A stretch of 64,000 bases of DNA from Slackia heliotrinireducens DSM 20476 (GTDB taxonomy: Bacteria > Actinomycetota > Coriobacteriia > Coriobacteriales > Eggerthellaceae), in contig NC_013165.1 of NCBI RefSeq assembly GCF_000023885.1, forward strand, positions 372,001-436,000, written 5' to 3'. Shown here in pieces: positions 52,180 through 62,333 of the stretch. Every line of letters starts with the position of its first letter. Position 1 is the stretch's first letter. The notes beneath the pieces are model-generated. The model did not search any database, was not told the DNA's origin, and worked only from the letters and a program-made list of their open reading frames with translations. The position numbers and the translations under genes are program-made.

Positions 52180-53474
52180 ATCATCCTTTCACGAGTGTGC
52201 CCGGCCTTTTGTGCTCGTGTGTTGTTTTGACCAACCCGTCTTTTGGAGAGGAGCGAGGTCGGGCATTCGCCAGGCATCCTCTCTGACACAAGGTCCATTT
52301 CTATACCATGGTTTTCCAATTTGTCAGCTAGAGAATGCACCATTGGGCATGTGTCTTGCTCTGCTCGGGTGTCTTGGTCGGGGTTGCTTTCGGAATAGGA
52401 GACGACGCGCGTAAGAATCTGCGCTGATTTCGGATTGTTCTGAATGCGAATGCCATATCCTGGCACTGAGGAATGCAATGCGACACCGACCTTTCCGAAG
52501 TCGGTTGTCGAAAACTCTTCTCCAATGGTGAACCCCAATGCCTCCAGAGCTTCTCGCAACGCAGCTTGGACATATTTTTCGTCCTCTGCCTTACTGTATT
52601 CGGCGAGCGCTTCGGACACCGCAGACTTGAGTTCGTTGTAAGAACTTCTTGATGAAACGTTTTCGGACATCAATCTAGCCTGGTCAGCGAGTTCTGATTC
52701 TACGTGTTCAATTTGCAGAATCTCTTTTGCGGCTAATTCCGCCCAGCCCTCCGCTTCGAGGATCGAATGGAGCCAGTTTTTTAGTGAAAACAGCTCCCCT
52801 TCGGCAGCGGATTGGTCGGAAAGGTTGGCTATACATTCGAGTCTTTCTCTAGCGATCTGGCGGTTGCTGCTGTCGCGCACCTGCGATATGGCATCGGTAA
52901 CTGGCGGCAGAAGTTCAGCGAGAACGGGGTCCTTGTCTTTGGATGCCTGCCTTATTGGAAAAACCTGGAAAGAGAAATGCTGTGTAGTCTGACCGTATGA
53001 TTTCGCGGCGGAACTTGCCACGCTTTTGGCCTCTGCATTCTTTGCGTCTTGTGATGCTAAGAGTATTGCCTGCATGAGAACCGATTCATCGTTCAATGAG
53101 CCCATGGCATTCTTAGCAGCAGCAATGTAGTCGTTTTCGGTTAGCTCAGCTGCTAGGTATTTGCTGCTTCGAATTATTTCACTTAGCTCAGTCTTCAATC
53201 CGCAGATGCGGAGTCTCCTATTCTCATCATCGATACACGATTTGATTTCGGATTCCGTTTGGATCAGTAGTCGCTCATCTTCTGCCGAATAGATAGTTTG
53301 CCTTTCGATGGGCCTGGGTAGCTCGTGGGAAATGCCGAGCTGAATTGCGACTTCGAAAAGTTCCTTGATTCTCGACATAAGTTTTGTGCAGCGAATCAAA
53401 CGCGCAGCATTTTCGCGTCGTTGCAGCTCGATTTGGTTTATAACCTTATAGTTGTATGCTTTTGGGCCACTCAT
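52176..53474 (-). CDS. Coiled-coil protein of unknown function (MSGPKAYNY start)
   Basis: The start at 53474 follows GTGGAGG; the reading open to 53612 lacks a site. The 432-residue product begins MSGPKAYNYKVINQIELQRR and is mostly helical with charged heptad-like segments. Its last 90 residues form a more globular end (LGFTIGEEFSTTDFGKVG, VPGYGIRIQNN). There is no signal peptide and no membrane helix. It is coupled to the ClpB-like gene by a 4-base overlap, so it may be an adaptor or substrate of that ATPase. I recognise no family. Confidence 0.75.
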   Translation of the reverse strand: MSGPKAYNYKVINQIELQRRENAARLIRCTKLMSRIKELFEVAIQLGISHELPRPIERQTIYSAEDERLLIQTESEIKSCIDDENRRLRICGLKTELSEIIRSSKYLAAELTENDYIAAAKNAMGSLNDESVLMQAILLASQDAKNAEAKSVASSAAKSYGQTTQHFSFQVFPIRQASKDKDPVLAELLPPVTDAISQVRDSSNRQIARERLECIANLSDQSAAEGELFSLKNWLHSILEAEGWAELAAKEILQIEHVESELADQARLMSENVSSRSSYNELKSAVSEALAEYSKAEDEKYVQAALREALEALGFTIGEEFSTTDFGKVGVALHSSVPGYGIRIQNNPKSAQILTRVVSYSESNPDQDTRAEQDTCPMVHSLADKLENHGIEMDLVSERMPGECPTSLLSKRRVGQNNTRAQKAGHTRERMM

Positions 53475-53747
53475 ATTGCCTCCACATGAGATGATGTTTC
53501 TCCCTTTTGATTCACTATCTAGGACTTGATGCTCTGGTTTCCGCATTTCATGCATACGCCCGCTCATCAATACCCGTGTGGTTTGCGGCATGCAATCTCT
53601 TTTTAGTAGCATATGGGCTCAAATCCGAGGATGCATTTTCATTGTTTTGATCTGCCAAACCTAATGCATGCCGCGTCTCCATCGAGTTTTATGCGTCTGC
53701 AATCGGAGAGCTTTGGGGTTGACGTGATCAACCTCGCAAAACGTTCG

Positions 53748-55790
53748 TCAGCATCTTCGCTGCTTGTATTTGTCGGCCTCGTTGGTTTTGTCGAAATATG
53801 GAACCCATACTATGGGCCGAACATTTTCTTTTCCCGTAAGTGCCGTGCCTGTTCTGTCTAGGGTTTCCCCGCTGATCTTCAAAGCAAGCATTCCAGTATA
53901 GGGATCTCCTTCATAACTCTCTATAGCTTCGCTTTGAAGCTTCGAAAGCATTTCATCGAATTCTTTCAGTTCAGGGTTTTCATTTGGTGAATGGGTCGAA
54001 GTGTTGTCCCCGGTCGACGAAGGTTGCAGTCCATATCTTTCTGGATTGGCTCGAAGCTCTTCCCAACTTCCAAGTATACGCGGAATACTGGGGTCTTCGA
54101 TGGGTTGACGGTGCGCCCGCATAGCCTCTATCAGAAGTTGGAGTTCCCTTTTGCGTCTCTCATCATCCCGTTCCTGAAAGCTAGAACGGGATTTGCGCAT
54201 ATTCTCGATTCTATTGGCGATTTCCAAGTAGGGCCTTAGCTTTAAACCAATGTGATTTCGAATGTACTCTTGCTTGTATTGTCTGAATTCTAGGGTTTCC
54301 GCGTGCGGTACTAGCTCTGCAGACCAGCAAGCTTTCGAAGTGTGGAAAGAGGTTTCTGAAACTATCTTCCTGTCAGGTATGGAAACATTGACCCCGAACT
54401 CACGACCAGTGATAGTGAGGGCTTCTTGCTCGAATTCGTTGAAGTCATTTTTGAAAAAGGACTCGTTGAGCCAGCGAAAGAGGCTACATTCATCCCAGGC
54501 CTTTGCTTTTCCAGATTCGTCAAACGCCCTCTTTCCCACAATTGGGCCGAGGAGCAACGCTCTTCCGTGGTCTACCTTCAATACGTTCCATTTGAGTTGC
54601 CTTGAGTTGAAATGCCCAAAGTAAACCGATTTCTTTTCGCGAATTGCTTTTGAAATCTCAAAATACTGGCCATAGCCGTCTTCGGTGACGCCACTGAAAG
54701 TCGAACAGTAGGAAAAGAGCGCCTCTAGGTTGATTTCTAACTCGTTACGTTCTTCAAGCAGTTGCTCCTTCTTTTTCGCCAGTTCGTGAACGGTGGAGGA
54801 GATGACCCGCTTCTGTTCATGGAGGGTTGCTGCTTGCGCTTCTAGCTTTTTTCTAGTCTCGTATAGTTTGTGAAGCTCGTTCCATTCTCTGGAATCGGGC
54901 CCCTTTATTCGGCTCTTTGCCAGTTCGGCTTCGGATTGCAGTTTTGCTATCGTCTTTTCAAGTTTGCTGGCCTTAGACACCGCATCTTGCAGCTCCGCTG
55001 CCCTGTTTTTGCAGTAGCGGTCTTGTTCTTCCAAGCGTGTGCGGAGCGATGCAATTTCTGCTTCGAGAAGATTAGTCGCCTCTTTGAGTTTTTTAACATC
55101 GCTAGCTAAACGGTGGTATTCCGCTTGGCAGTTCTCCGATTGATTGCAGTACATGTTTAGGTTGTCGAGTGCGATGCGATAAGCGGCGCTTGCCGCATCG
55201 TATTCCTGCTGGGCCTTCGCAACAGCCTCTTTTGCTGCATGCAGATCTCTCTTGAACCCGATTGGCTTGATAGTTTTAGATTCCATGAGGGTTAAAGGCC
55301 TCAGCGATTCCTGTGCTGCATTCAATGCTGCTGTCTTAGTTTGGAGGGTTCCAAAAGCTGTATTTCGTTTTGCTTCGGCATCAGCCACACTGTACAAGCT
55401 TGTTGTCCACATCTCATCAGTTGCCAAACGTTGAGACCTTATGGAACGCAATGATGCTCTGATTGATTCAAGAGAGGATTCTTTGTCTTTGAGTAGTACT
55501 TTGGTTTCTGAGCGTCTTCTGCGGGCGGCTCGATCTTCGGAGTCTTTGAGCTGGACTAACTCCTTGGCTTTCGCATGTCGCGATTCACAAGTGGCGATTT
55601 GCTTGCTCAAATCAGTGGTTGCATTCATGCACAGGACATCTAGTGCATATTCGGCATCTTGTATCTCTCCATCAATTGTATTGATGCTGCTCTGGGTGTC
55701 GGAGATCTTGATGTCGACTTCGGACTCTTCGCGAATGCTCTGTTCTAATTCTCTTTCAATTTTTCGAATAGCAATTGTTGTTTGCTTTTA
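53748..55790 (-). pseudogene. Ser/Thr kinase gene, 3' part: coiled coil and DUF6273-like domain
   Basis: The reading from the IS edge (TTIAIRKIERELEQSIREE) continues in frame through a Met at 55628, so no new gene starts there. About 350 residues form a long coiled coil (many E, K, A and L heptads). A globular domain follows with the pattern of DUF6273: LKWNVLKVDHGRALLL, WDECSLFRWLNESFF, and FEQEALTI. The C-terminus ends KTNEADKYKQRRC. In the intact gene this would be the sensor or effector half of the kinase encoded at 56968-58995. It may still be expressed from an internal start. Confidence 0.82.
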
Positions 55791-56967
55791 CCCTACAGTC
55801 AACCAACGTAGGCGTGACCGCGCTTGCGCGAGCTGCGGAAAGTGGCGTCGGCCATGAACAAATGGCGGAGCACCCTTTCCACTTTGGGCCATTTCTCCTC
55901 GGCCCGCTTGACCCTGAACAGGTACGCGTACCAGTTCAGATATGACTGCAGGTTCTTGACGTCCATGCCGACGTAGCCGTGCAGGTAGCGCCTGATCCAG
56001 GAGCACAGGTTGTTCACCATCGCCATCTTCTCGAGGTACTCCGGGTCCTTCGTGTCGGCCTTGTAGGGCCGGTCGACGCCCTTCACGGCCTTCACCAGCG
56101 ACTTGTGGGACTTCTCCATGTCGTGGAAGATCTCGGAGCCCTCGGCGATGCTGGCCTGCAGCGCGTCCTTGATGCGCCTGGCCGAGGGCTTGCCGTGGCC
56201 GCAGCGCACGGCGACCACGTTCTTGTGGACGTCGATCGCGACCGCTATGCAGACCTTGTCCTTGCTCAGGCCCCTCTTCGGCCTCCAGCCCGGGCCTCCC
56301 TTCAGGTCGGAGTCCGTGACGTACATCTCGTCTATCCAGACCTTGTCCCGCAGGACGATGCGGTCCTGGTAGCCGTCTATCGTGCTCATGACCCGGTGGC
56401 GCCACTCCCAGGCCGTCTGGTGCGACATCCCGCAGAGCTCCGCCGCAGCGTCGAGCTGCACGTTGTAGCACATGAGGCGGATGAAGAGGACCCATGCGGA
56501 CAGGGGCTTCTTCGAGGATTCGAATATCGTGCCGGCCAACGACGTGTACTTGCGACCGCAGTCGCGGCATTCCCAGAACCTGCGGCCGGCACCCGTGCGG
56601 CCTCGGCCGACGGTCTCGCCGGAACCGCATCTCGGGCACGGGGGCCGGGGCCTCCACTCGTCGGCAGCCTCGTCGTAATCTCCGACGCCGACGGACTCGC
56701 GGCACCTTCTCGTCTCGACGGCCTCTTGCAAGAGCGCGAAATCGCCCTCATCGAGGGCGTTGACCCGCTTCGCGAACGGGTTCGTACGGGTGGACATGGC
56801 GGTATCCCATCCGCCCAGGCGCCCATCCGATCGGGATCGTCGCCAAACAATGGACCGGATGGGCACCTGGGCTGATCATTGTTTGGCTCCGCCATTATAG
56901 CCTTTTGCACAGCACGGCGGCCGACTGCTCGGGAGTGCCTAGCATGCCTACGTTGGTTGACTGTAGG
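55791..56967 (-). mobile_element. IS1595-family insertion sequence, copy C
   Basis: Third 1177-base copy, in the same orientation as copy B. The plus-strand repeat TTTGCTTTT is present at the left edge (55781-55789) and just right of the element (about 56970-56978). It splits the large kinase gene of the second island. Confidence 0.92.
55799..56797 (-). CDS. IS1595 family transposase (copy C)
   Basis: This is the same protein as in copies A and B, with start MSTRTNPF at 56797. Zinc ribbon, WIDEMYV and the final HAYVG are all present. The kinase reading frame enters the element from the right and stops at 56386, antiparallel to nothing functional, so the two reading frames share this DNA on the same strand in different frames. 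Confidence 0.93.
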   Translation of the reverse strand: MSTRTNPFAKRVNALDEGDFALLQEAVETRRCRESVGVGDYDEAADEWRPRPPCPRCGSGETVGRGRTGAGRRFWECRDCGRKYTSLAGTIFESSKKPLSAWVLFIRLMCYNVQLDAAAELCGMSHQTAWEWRHRVMSTIDGYQDRIVLRDKVWIDEMYVTDSDLKGGPGWRPKRGLSKDKVCIAVAIDVHKNVVAVRCGHGKPSARRIKDALQASIAEGSEIFHDMEKSHKSLVKAVKGVDRPYKADTKDPEYLEKMAMVNNLCSWIRRYLHGYVGMDVKNLQSYLNWYAYLFRVKRAEEKWPKVERVLRHLFMADATFRSSRKRGHAYVG

Positions 56968-58995
56968 AATTTGCTTTTTTGGTCCAGTAAGCCTGTTCTT
57001 GAGGACGGCTGCTTTTTTTGACGTTTCTGCCAACTCGGATGAATTCTTGTAACCTTTTAGCCCATTAAACAGTTTGTATGCTTTGCTGAAGTTATAAAGC
57101 CTTACGTTCTCCATTGCCTCTGTGAACGTTTTGTTTGTTCCTGCTAGCAGTTGCCTTGCATGATGGCACATGCTGTCGGCATCCATGAAAGAGGGGATAT
57201 CCTTAAGCTTTTCGATAGCGGCTTCGTATCGTTTTGCGGCAATATCCGCTTTTGCTTGTTCATATATTTTTGCAGATTCCTCCGCGACGGCTTCGCGAAC
57301 CAACATGAGATAGGCATTGAATACAATAGCGGATCCAATATCGTCTTTTTTGGCGTCCGTCAGCAGTTTGACGATTGGCGCTACGGTTTCCGTTTCCATA
57401 TCGTAATTGGCGGAACAAAGCTCTTCCGAAAGCTTGTTGACGGATTCAATTGTTTCTGATTCTCCTGTTTGGCCATAGCACAATGCACATTCGACAAGGA
57501 TGGGGTTGGCGGTCGCCTTGGCGGCTTCGCCGACCTCTTTATTGTCATTAGGCAAAAGAGATATTGCATCATCAATTTGCAGCCTCCATCTTGCAAGGTC
57601 GTAGTCCGCCTTTGCAAGCTCGTTGGAGCCGGTAACCTCGCACAAAGAACCGAAGACTCGTGTTTCCACAACTGCGTTTATCCATTCGATGGATGCGGCA
57701 TCGCCGTTTTTGGCTTTGTTGATGGCATCGGCTATAGGCTCATTTTCAAGGTTAATTCCCCGAAAAACCGGGGTCGTGGATGGGTCGAGTAAGGCCTGCA
57801 ACTGAACCAACTTGTATTCAGGGAGGTCGGCTCCAGGAATGATCCTAAGGATATCCTGAGCAGTCATAGCGTATTCGTCCGATTGCCCGATCGCCTCAAT
57901 AAAGCGCATAAGTTTTTCGTCTGGTCGTCCGGCGAGCATGTCGGCGAATGCGCTCCAGTTATTGCGAATCATTCGAGCAAGGTCGGAAAAACTGACAGCA
58001 AGCTCTGGGCTAAACGAAGCTCTGTAGCCAATTCTAGATTTCGGGATTGTTGGGTGAGCCTGATGGAACCCGGGGTTCGATTCTGGGACCCTTGGGTTTT
58101 CTCCAGCCAGCCATCTTTCGATTTCTTCGGCGCCCCATCTTTCGTTTTTATCCCAGCATAGTAAGCCAGAAATCAGTGAACGAATACGTGCGTTTTTAAC
58201 TAGGTCGGCTGAATAATATCCCGATAGACAACGAGCTCGCGCTTCATCATCGGAAACCGGATTGCCGTTTGTATCCGAGAACAAGCACCTTCCTGTCGAA
58301 TACTCGTATAGTATAGCGCCCATGGAGAACCAGTCAGATTTCGCGCTCGATTGTTTTGATTGGACTTCAGGCGCGGCATAGTGCCAGGTTCCTTTAACTG
58401 TTGTTGTTAGGTGGGTAATGCCCTGATGTGCCTTGGCAAGGCCAAAATCAGCCAGAACTAGAATAATAGGATTTGCGCTTTTGACAAGTATGTTGGATGG
58501 CTTGAGGTCTCGATGGGCAATTCCGGATCCGAGCCCATGCAGGTATTTTAGGTCTTCTGCAAGCTCCTTGGTGACCATCTCGATTTGACCATCATTCAGT
58601 ACCCCTCCTTGCGAGGCAACCCAAGACTCTAAAGAGCCAAGCTGGTAGTATTCTTGTATTTCCCAACAGCCTTCATCCGAATCGTGGTAATCGATGAGCT
58701 TTGCAACATACTGAGGGTTCGCGCTCTTGAGCAGTAGCATCGCCATAGGGTCTGGAGAAAGACCCGGTCGGTAAAACTTAAAGAAAACCTCTTCGCCAGA
58801 ACGCCTGTCTCTAAGCAGAATTGCGTCGGACTCTGCTCCTGAGGGCAGGTCACGAACGTACTCATATCGTTCGGCAATGCTGCCTGGCAATGAAATCCTG
58901 CTCGTATGAGGTTTGTAGTCATTTGCGCAAGGGCTCTCAACCACCGTTTTAGAGGCGTTCGGGTTCGCACCCTCAAATATCGTTTCATTAGCCAT
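56968..58995 (-). pseudogene. Ser/Thr kinase gene, 5' part: kinase domain and helical repeats
   Basis: The start at 58995 (MANETIFEG) follows GGGAGAA. The reading has a canonical protein kinase: VFFKFYRP (Lys), AHRDLKPSNIL, LADFGLAKAH, and YAAPEVQSK. About 330 mostly helical residues follow, which may be TPR-like (AKADIAAKRYEAAIEKL, LYNFSKAYKLFNGLKGY). It breaks at PKKQ where IS1595 copy C begins. With the element removed the frame continues into 53748-55790, for a protein of about 1350 residues. As it stands the frame adds about 195 element-encoded residues and stops at 56386, so a truncated but complete kinase domain could still be made. Confidence 0.87.
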
Positions 58996-59026
58996 AATGG
59001 CATTCTCCCAACATTGATCGTATTTG

Positions 59027-59839
59027 CTAATGGCTATTTGGAGTCTGTCCCTGAGCCAATGCCTTAAGCTGCTCGTAAGCACAATCGTCATTATGGATGA
59101 AGGCGACTTCCTCGATGCTATTCGGGGGGCGTGTAAGGATTGGATTGTGGACATAAATCAATCCAGCAAGCCTTTCACAGCTCTTCAAGGCGTCGAGGAC
59201 CTTCTGGTTTCCAAAGCAAGAAAGAAATGAGGTGGTGGGCGTTACGTCCTCAACAAGAAACCAGACTTCCATAGTCTTAGATAAATCTGCTTCAACGACG
59301 TCAGGATCGAGTCCAGAAGCTATGTGCTGGCGAGCGGCTTCTGAATACAAGGATATTTTCGGAAGCTTTTTCTTTAAAGTATGCAATAAGCTTTGAGCGA
59401 GATTGTGCGTCCGATACTCTATGCCTTCGCTTTCGAGGAGCAACTCGAGATCCTTAATGCGTTCTTGCTTGACTAATTCGGCATGGTTAGAGAGGAACGC
59501 TCTGCATTCGTCTCCTTTTTCGTATCCCGAACGGGGATTTGAAGCGTTGATCTGGAAGTGGTCGATGCACAGAACAAACTTGTCATTGATAAGAATACAA
59601 TCGGGAAAGTTGCAGATGCTCCTGTCTTCTTTTGCCAGGTAGAGGTTGTTTCCAGAAAACCTTTCTCCAAAATGGCAATGACCGAAAGTGAGAGGCGGTG
59701 CCTTCTTGTCCTTGATCGATGACAGGACCAACTCAAGTAGTGCGCCGAATAATCTGTACTCTTCTCCATTGGCGTTTGGATTCAGTTGCATGTCGCGGTT
59801 AAACGTGTCGGCGACTTTGTTGTTCGAAATGTAATCCAT
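59027..59839 (-). CDS. Unknown protein, first gene of the second island
   Basis: The 270-residue product (MDYISNNKVADTFNRDM start) is soluble and has no signal. It has the motif-like stretches FGHCHFGERFSGNN, FPDCILINDKFVLCIDHFQI and PRSGYEKGDECRAFLSNH. The pattern of an Asp followed by strands and charged residues could suggest a PD-(D/E)xK-type nuclease fold, but I cannot support that call. It lies 31 bases before the kinase gene on the same strand, so it is the likely first gene of the operon. Translation signals are weak. Confidence 0.6.
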   Translation of the reverse strand: MDYISNNKVADTFNRDMQLNPNANGEEYRLFGALLELVLSSIKDKKAPPLTFGHCHFGERFSGNNLYLAKEDRSICNFPDCILINDKFVLCIDHFQINASNPRSGYEKGDECRAFLSNHAELVKQERIKDLELLLESEGIEYRTHNLAQSLLHTLKKKLPKISLYSEAARQHIASGLDPDVVEADLSKTMEVWFLVEDVTPTTSFLSCFGNQKVLDALKSCERLAGLIYVHNPILTRPPNSIEEVAFIHNDDCAYEQLKALAQGQTPNSH

Positions 59840-60472
59840 TAATGATCTAGCTTTCCCGTGGGCGCGCAGTAAAAAGAAGCCATTAAATCGATGACAAATT
59901 GGTTGTTTGCCGTGTATTATCCCATAGCAACATAACGTTTACCTTGTAAATGACGCGTGCGGTCGAGATCGTAGAAGTGTGTTAGGGCAGACTATATTAG
60001 CTGCCAAGAGACAGACTAAAACCGCCGAAATCGAGTCAACTTAAAGCAGCCATTGCGACCCCGTTGATGCTGCTCTGGTGTGCGCAAATACGCCAGCGAA
60101 AGAGAGGGGACCGCGAATGACGACGGACCTATTAGTCTTCAGGAGATTGTAGACAAGACCATAGAGGATGCGGCCCGCGAAGCGGTCGATCCCTTTGACA
60201 TCGGGAGCATGAATCTGGTCGAGTTCTCGCGGTGAATGGGGCTTTCCCAGCCGAGGGCCAGGACGCCCAAGGCGAAGGGCTTCATCGCTGGGCCGTTTGG
60301 ACAAATGACCCAATCTCGCAATCGTCGTTCCTGCCGTATTTCGAAAACACCAGCTCAAAAACCTGTTTCGTACAATCTGTAGGAAATTGCACCAGGGTTT
60401 TTCAAACGGTTCGCTCGTTGTTTGCGCCGTTTGGGGCGAGTAACCTCCAACCACAACGATTGGAGGTGTGCC
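59840..60472. other. Non-coding region with a possible gene remnant
   Basis: A plus-strand reading ending at 60233 (ISLQEIVDKTIEDAAREA, VDPFDIGSMNLVEFSR) looks protein-like but has no start and is about 50 residues long. A minus-strand frame at 60139-60321 overlaps it. TACAAT at 60370-60375 could be a -10 box of the cupin/transporter operon, whose ribosome binding site is GGAGGTG before 60473. Confidence 0.3.
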
Positions 60473-61489
60473 ATGCAAATTAGAAACCAAGGCACCGACT
60501 TTACCCAGCACGACAGGCCGGATTACTGCGAGCAGCCTTTCGTGTTCAACCACGACAACAGCTACCTGGCCAAGTTCGACGAGTACACGCTCGACCGGCC
60601 CGGATACGTGGCGTGGTTCAGCCACCCCGCAGGTCCGCTGCAGTCCGGCGAGATGAGCGATACCGTGTATTACAAGGGCGACACCGTGTCGTACCACGAG
60701 CACAACCACGGCATCGAGGTCTTCCTTATCGACGCTGGTCGCGTCATGGTGTACATGCGCGGGAAGAAGGCCGAGGCCGCAGCGGGCGACATCGTCTTCG
60801 TTCCGCCGTTCGTCTCCCACGGGTTCGACTATCTTGAGGACGAAACCGTCTGGCGCGAATGGTTCGCCCACATCCGCATGAACGAGGGAATGCTGAAGGA
60901 GCGTCGCCTGCGCACGTTCGGCAATGTGGACCTGGACGACCCCAGCGTGAAGCAGAAGCTCGCGCGGCACAAGGACCACACCAAGCTGACGTTCGTGACC
61001 GAGTTCGACCGCGTGGACAAAGACCAGATGCCGTTCATCAGGTCCTACGATTTCGCGTACGACACGTTCAGGTTCCCTGGTGTGGAAATGCTGCAGAAGA
61101 TTGCCCGTCACGAGCTGGATGGCGAAAGCGAAATCTGGCAATACCGCATGGACAAGGGATTCTCCATGGAGTGGAGCAAGTGGAATCCCCACGGGGTGGT
61201 TCTTGCCCTGTTCTCCGGATCGATGGAGGTGACCGTTGCAGGCCAGGAGCCGTTCATCGTGAAGGCGCACGACATCGTGAACATCCCGTCGTATCTTTCC
61301 TGCCGCATCGAGGCATTGGAGAACAACACCGTGACGTTCGATTATGCATGCAAAGGCCTCCAGTTCAGAGCGCTTGAGCACGTGAGGGCTCTGCAGAACG
61401 AAGGCTCCGCACTTTTGGATGACAAGGAAGCGGTTTGCGAGCTTCTTGAAGACACGTACGACGTGTACAGCTATTGGAAGATGCACTAA
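60473..61489 (+). CDS. Bicupin protein
   Basis: The start at 60473 follows GGAGGTG. The 338-residue product has two cupin barrels. The first keeps a full metal site: SYHEHNHGIEVFLIDAG (His, His, Glu) and GDIVFVPPFVSHGF (last His). The second (WNPHGVVLALFSGSMEVTV, KAHDIVNIPSYLSCRI) has few metal ligands and may be structural. Cupins bind or transform small molecules, often dioxygenating, isomerising or sensing them. The gene directly precedes a polar amino-acid ABC transporter, so its ligand is probably the transported compound or a product of it. It has no DNA-binding domain. Confidence 0.83.
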   Translation: MQIRNQGTDFTQHDRPDYCEQPFVFNHDNSYLAKFDEYTLDRPGYVAWFSHPAGPLQSGEMSDTVYYKGDTVSYHEHNHGIEVFLIDAGRVMVYMRGKKAEAAAGDIVFVPPFVSHGFDYLEDETVWREWFAHIRMNEGMLKERRLRTFGNVDLDDPSVKQKLARHKDHTKLTFVTEFDRVDKDQMPFIRSYDFAYDTFRFPGVEMLQKIARHELDGESEIWQYRMDKGFSMEWSKWNPHGVVLALFSGSMEVTVAGQEPFIVKAHDIVNIPSYLSCRIEALENNTVTFDYACKGLQFRALEHVRALQNEGSALLDDKEAVCELLEDTYDVYSYWKMH

Positions 61490-61507
61490 GAAAGGAAGTT
61501 TGGGATT

Positions 61508-62329
61508 ATGGTTAAGAAAGTGGCATCGGTGGTTTTTGCTGGAATGCTTGCGGTCGCGGCGCTTGCCGGTTGCTCCGGCGGCTCTGACCAGGCAGGTGAC
61601 GCATCTTCTGAAGAGGTGCGCACCATGACCATCGCTGTGGGCAACGCATACAGCCCCTATGTGTACGTAGACGAGAACGGCGACGCTGCCGGATTCGACG
61701 TCGAGGTTCTGAAGGCTATCGACGAGGCTCTTCCGCAGTATGAGTTCACGTATGAAACCATGGACTTCAAGAACATCCTGCTGTCCGTGGAAACCGGCAA
61801 GGCCCAGCTCGGCTCCCATCAGTTCAGCTGGAATGAGGAACGTGCCCAGAAGTACCTGTACCCCGAAACCCCGTTCTGCTACGGCACCATGTACCTTGTC
61901 GCAGGCGCCGACAACGATGCGATCCAGTCCATCGATGACATGGGCGGCAAGATTGTGACCTTGGAGACGGGCGATGCGTCCGAGGCTCAGATTAACGAAT
62001 GGAACGAGGCTCATCCCGACAACCCCATGACCATCAACTGGATCGACGCTCCCACGCCCGAAGAGATTTCGGCCATGATTTCCACCGGCCGCACCGACGC
62101 GTTCTGCGAGATGCGCTCCTACGTGGATGATGTGAATGCGGAGTACGGCAACACGCTCAAGCTCGTCCAGCCTATCCGTTCGGACGGCAACTACTTCATC
62201 GTCAACCAGGATGAAGCCCAGTTCTGTGAAGATGTGAACGCGGTGCTCGCCCAGTTCATGGAGGACGGCACCATCGCCAAGATCTCCAACGATACGCTTG
62301 GCTACGACGTGTCTGTACCTGCCGAGTAG
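61508..62329 (+). CDS. Amino-acid ABC transporter substrate-binding lipoprotein
   Basis: The ATG follows AAAGGAAG. The 273-residue product has a lipoprotein signal (LAVAALAGC, Cys22) and a type 3 solute-binding fold: MTIAVGNAYSPYVYVDENG, GFDVEVLKAIDEAL, and DFKNILLSVETGKAQLG. These proteins capture polar amino acids or similar ligands outside the membrane and give them to the permease. The operon order (binding protein, two permeases, ATPase) is typical. Ligand class is clear; identity is not. Confidence 0.93.
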   Translation: MVKKVASVVFAGMLAVAALAGCSGGSDQAGDASSEEVRTMTIAVGNAYSPYVYVDENGDAAGFDVEVLKAIDEALPQYEFTYETMDFKNILLSVETGKAQLGSHQFSWNEERAQKYLYPETPFCYGTMYLVAGADNDAIQSIDDMGGKIVTLETGDASEAQINEWNEAHPDNPMTINWIDAPTPEEISAMISTGRTDAFCEMRSYVDDVNAEYGNTLKLVQPIRSDGNYFIVNQDEAQFCEDVNAVLAQFMEDGTIAKISNDTLGYDVSVPAE

Positions 62330-62333
62330 CACC

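Noticed and set aside
56386-56967. C-terminal 195 residues of the 922-residue kinase reading frame
   Set aside because: They are read from the IS1595 element in a non-transposase frame. Only the part right of 56968 belongs to the kinase.
48177-59839. Type VI secretion or TerY-P operon
   Set aside because: Kinase, PP2C, FHA and a ClpV-like ATPase suggest it, but no secretion structural genes, TerD or vWA proteins are present.
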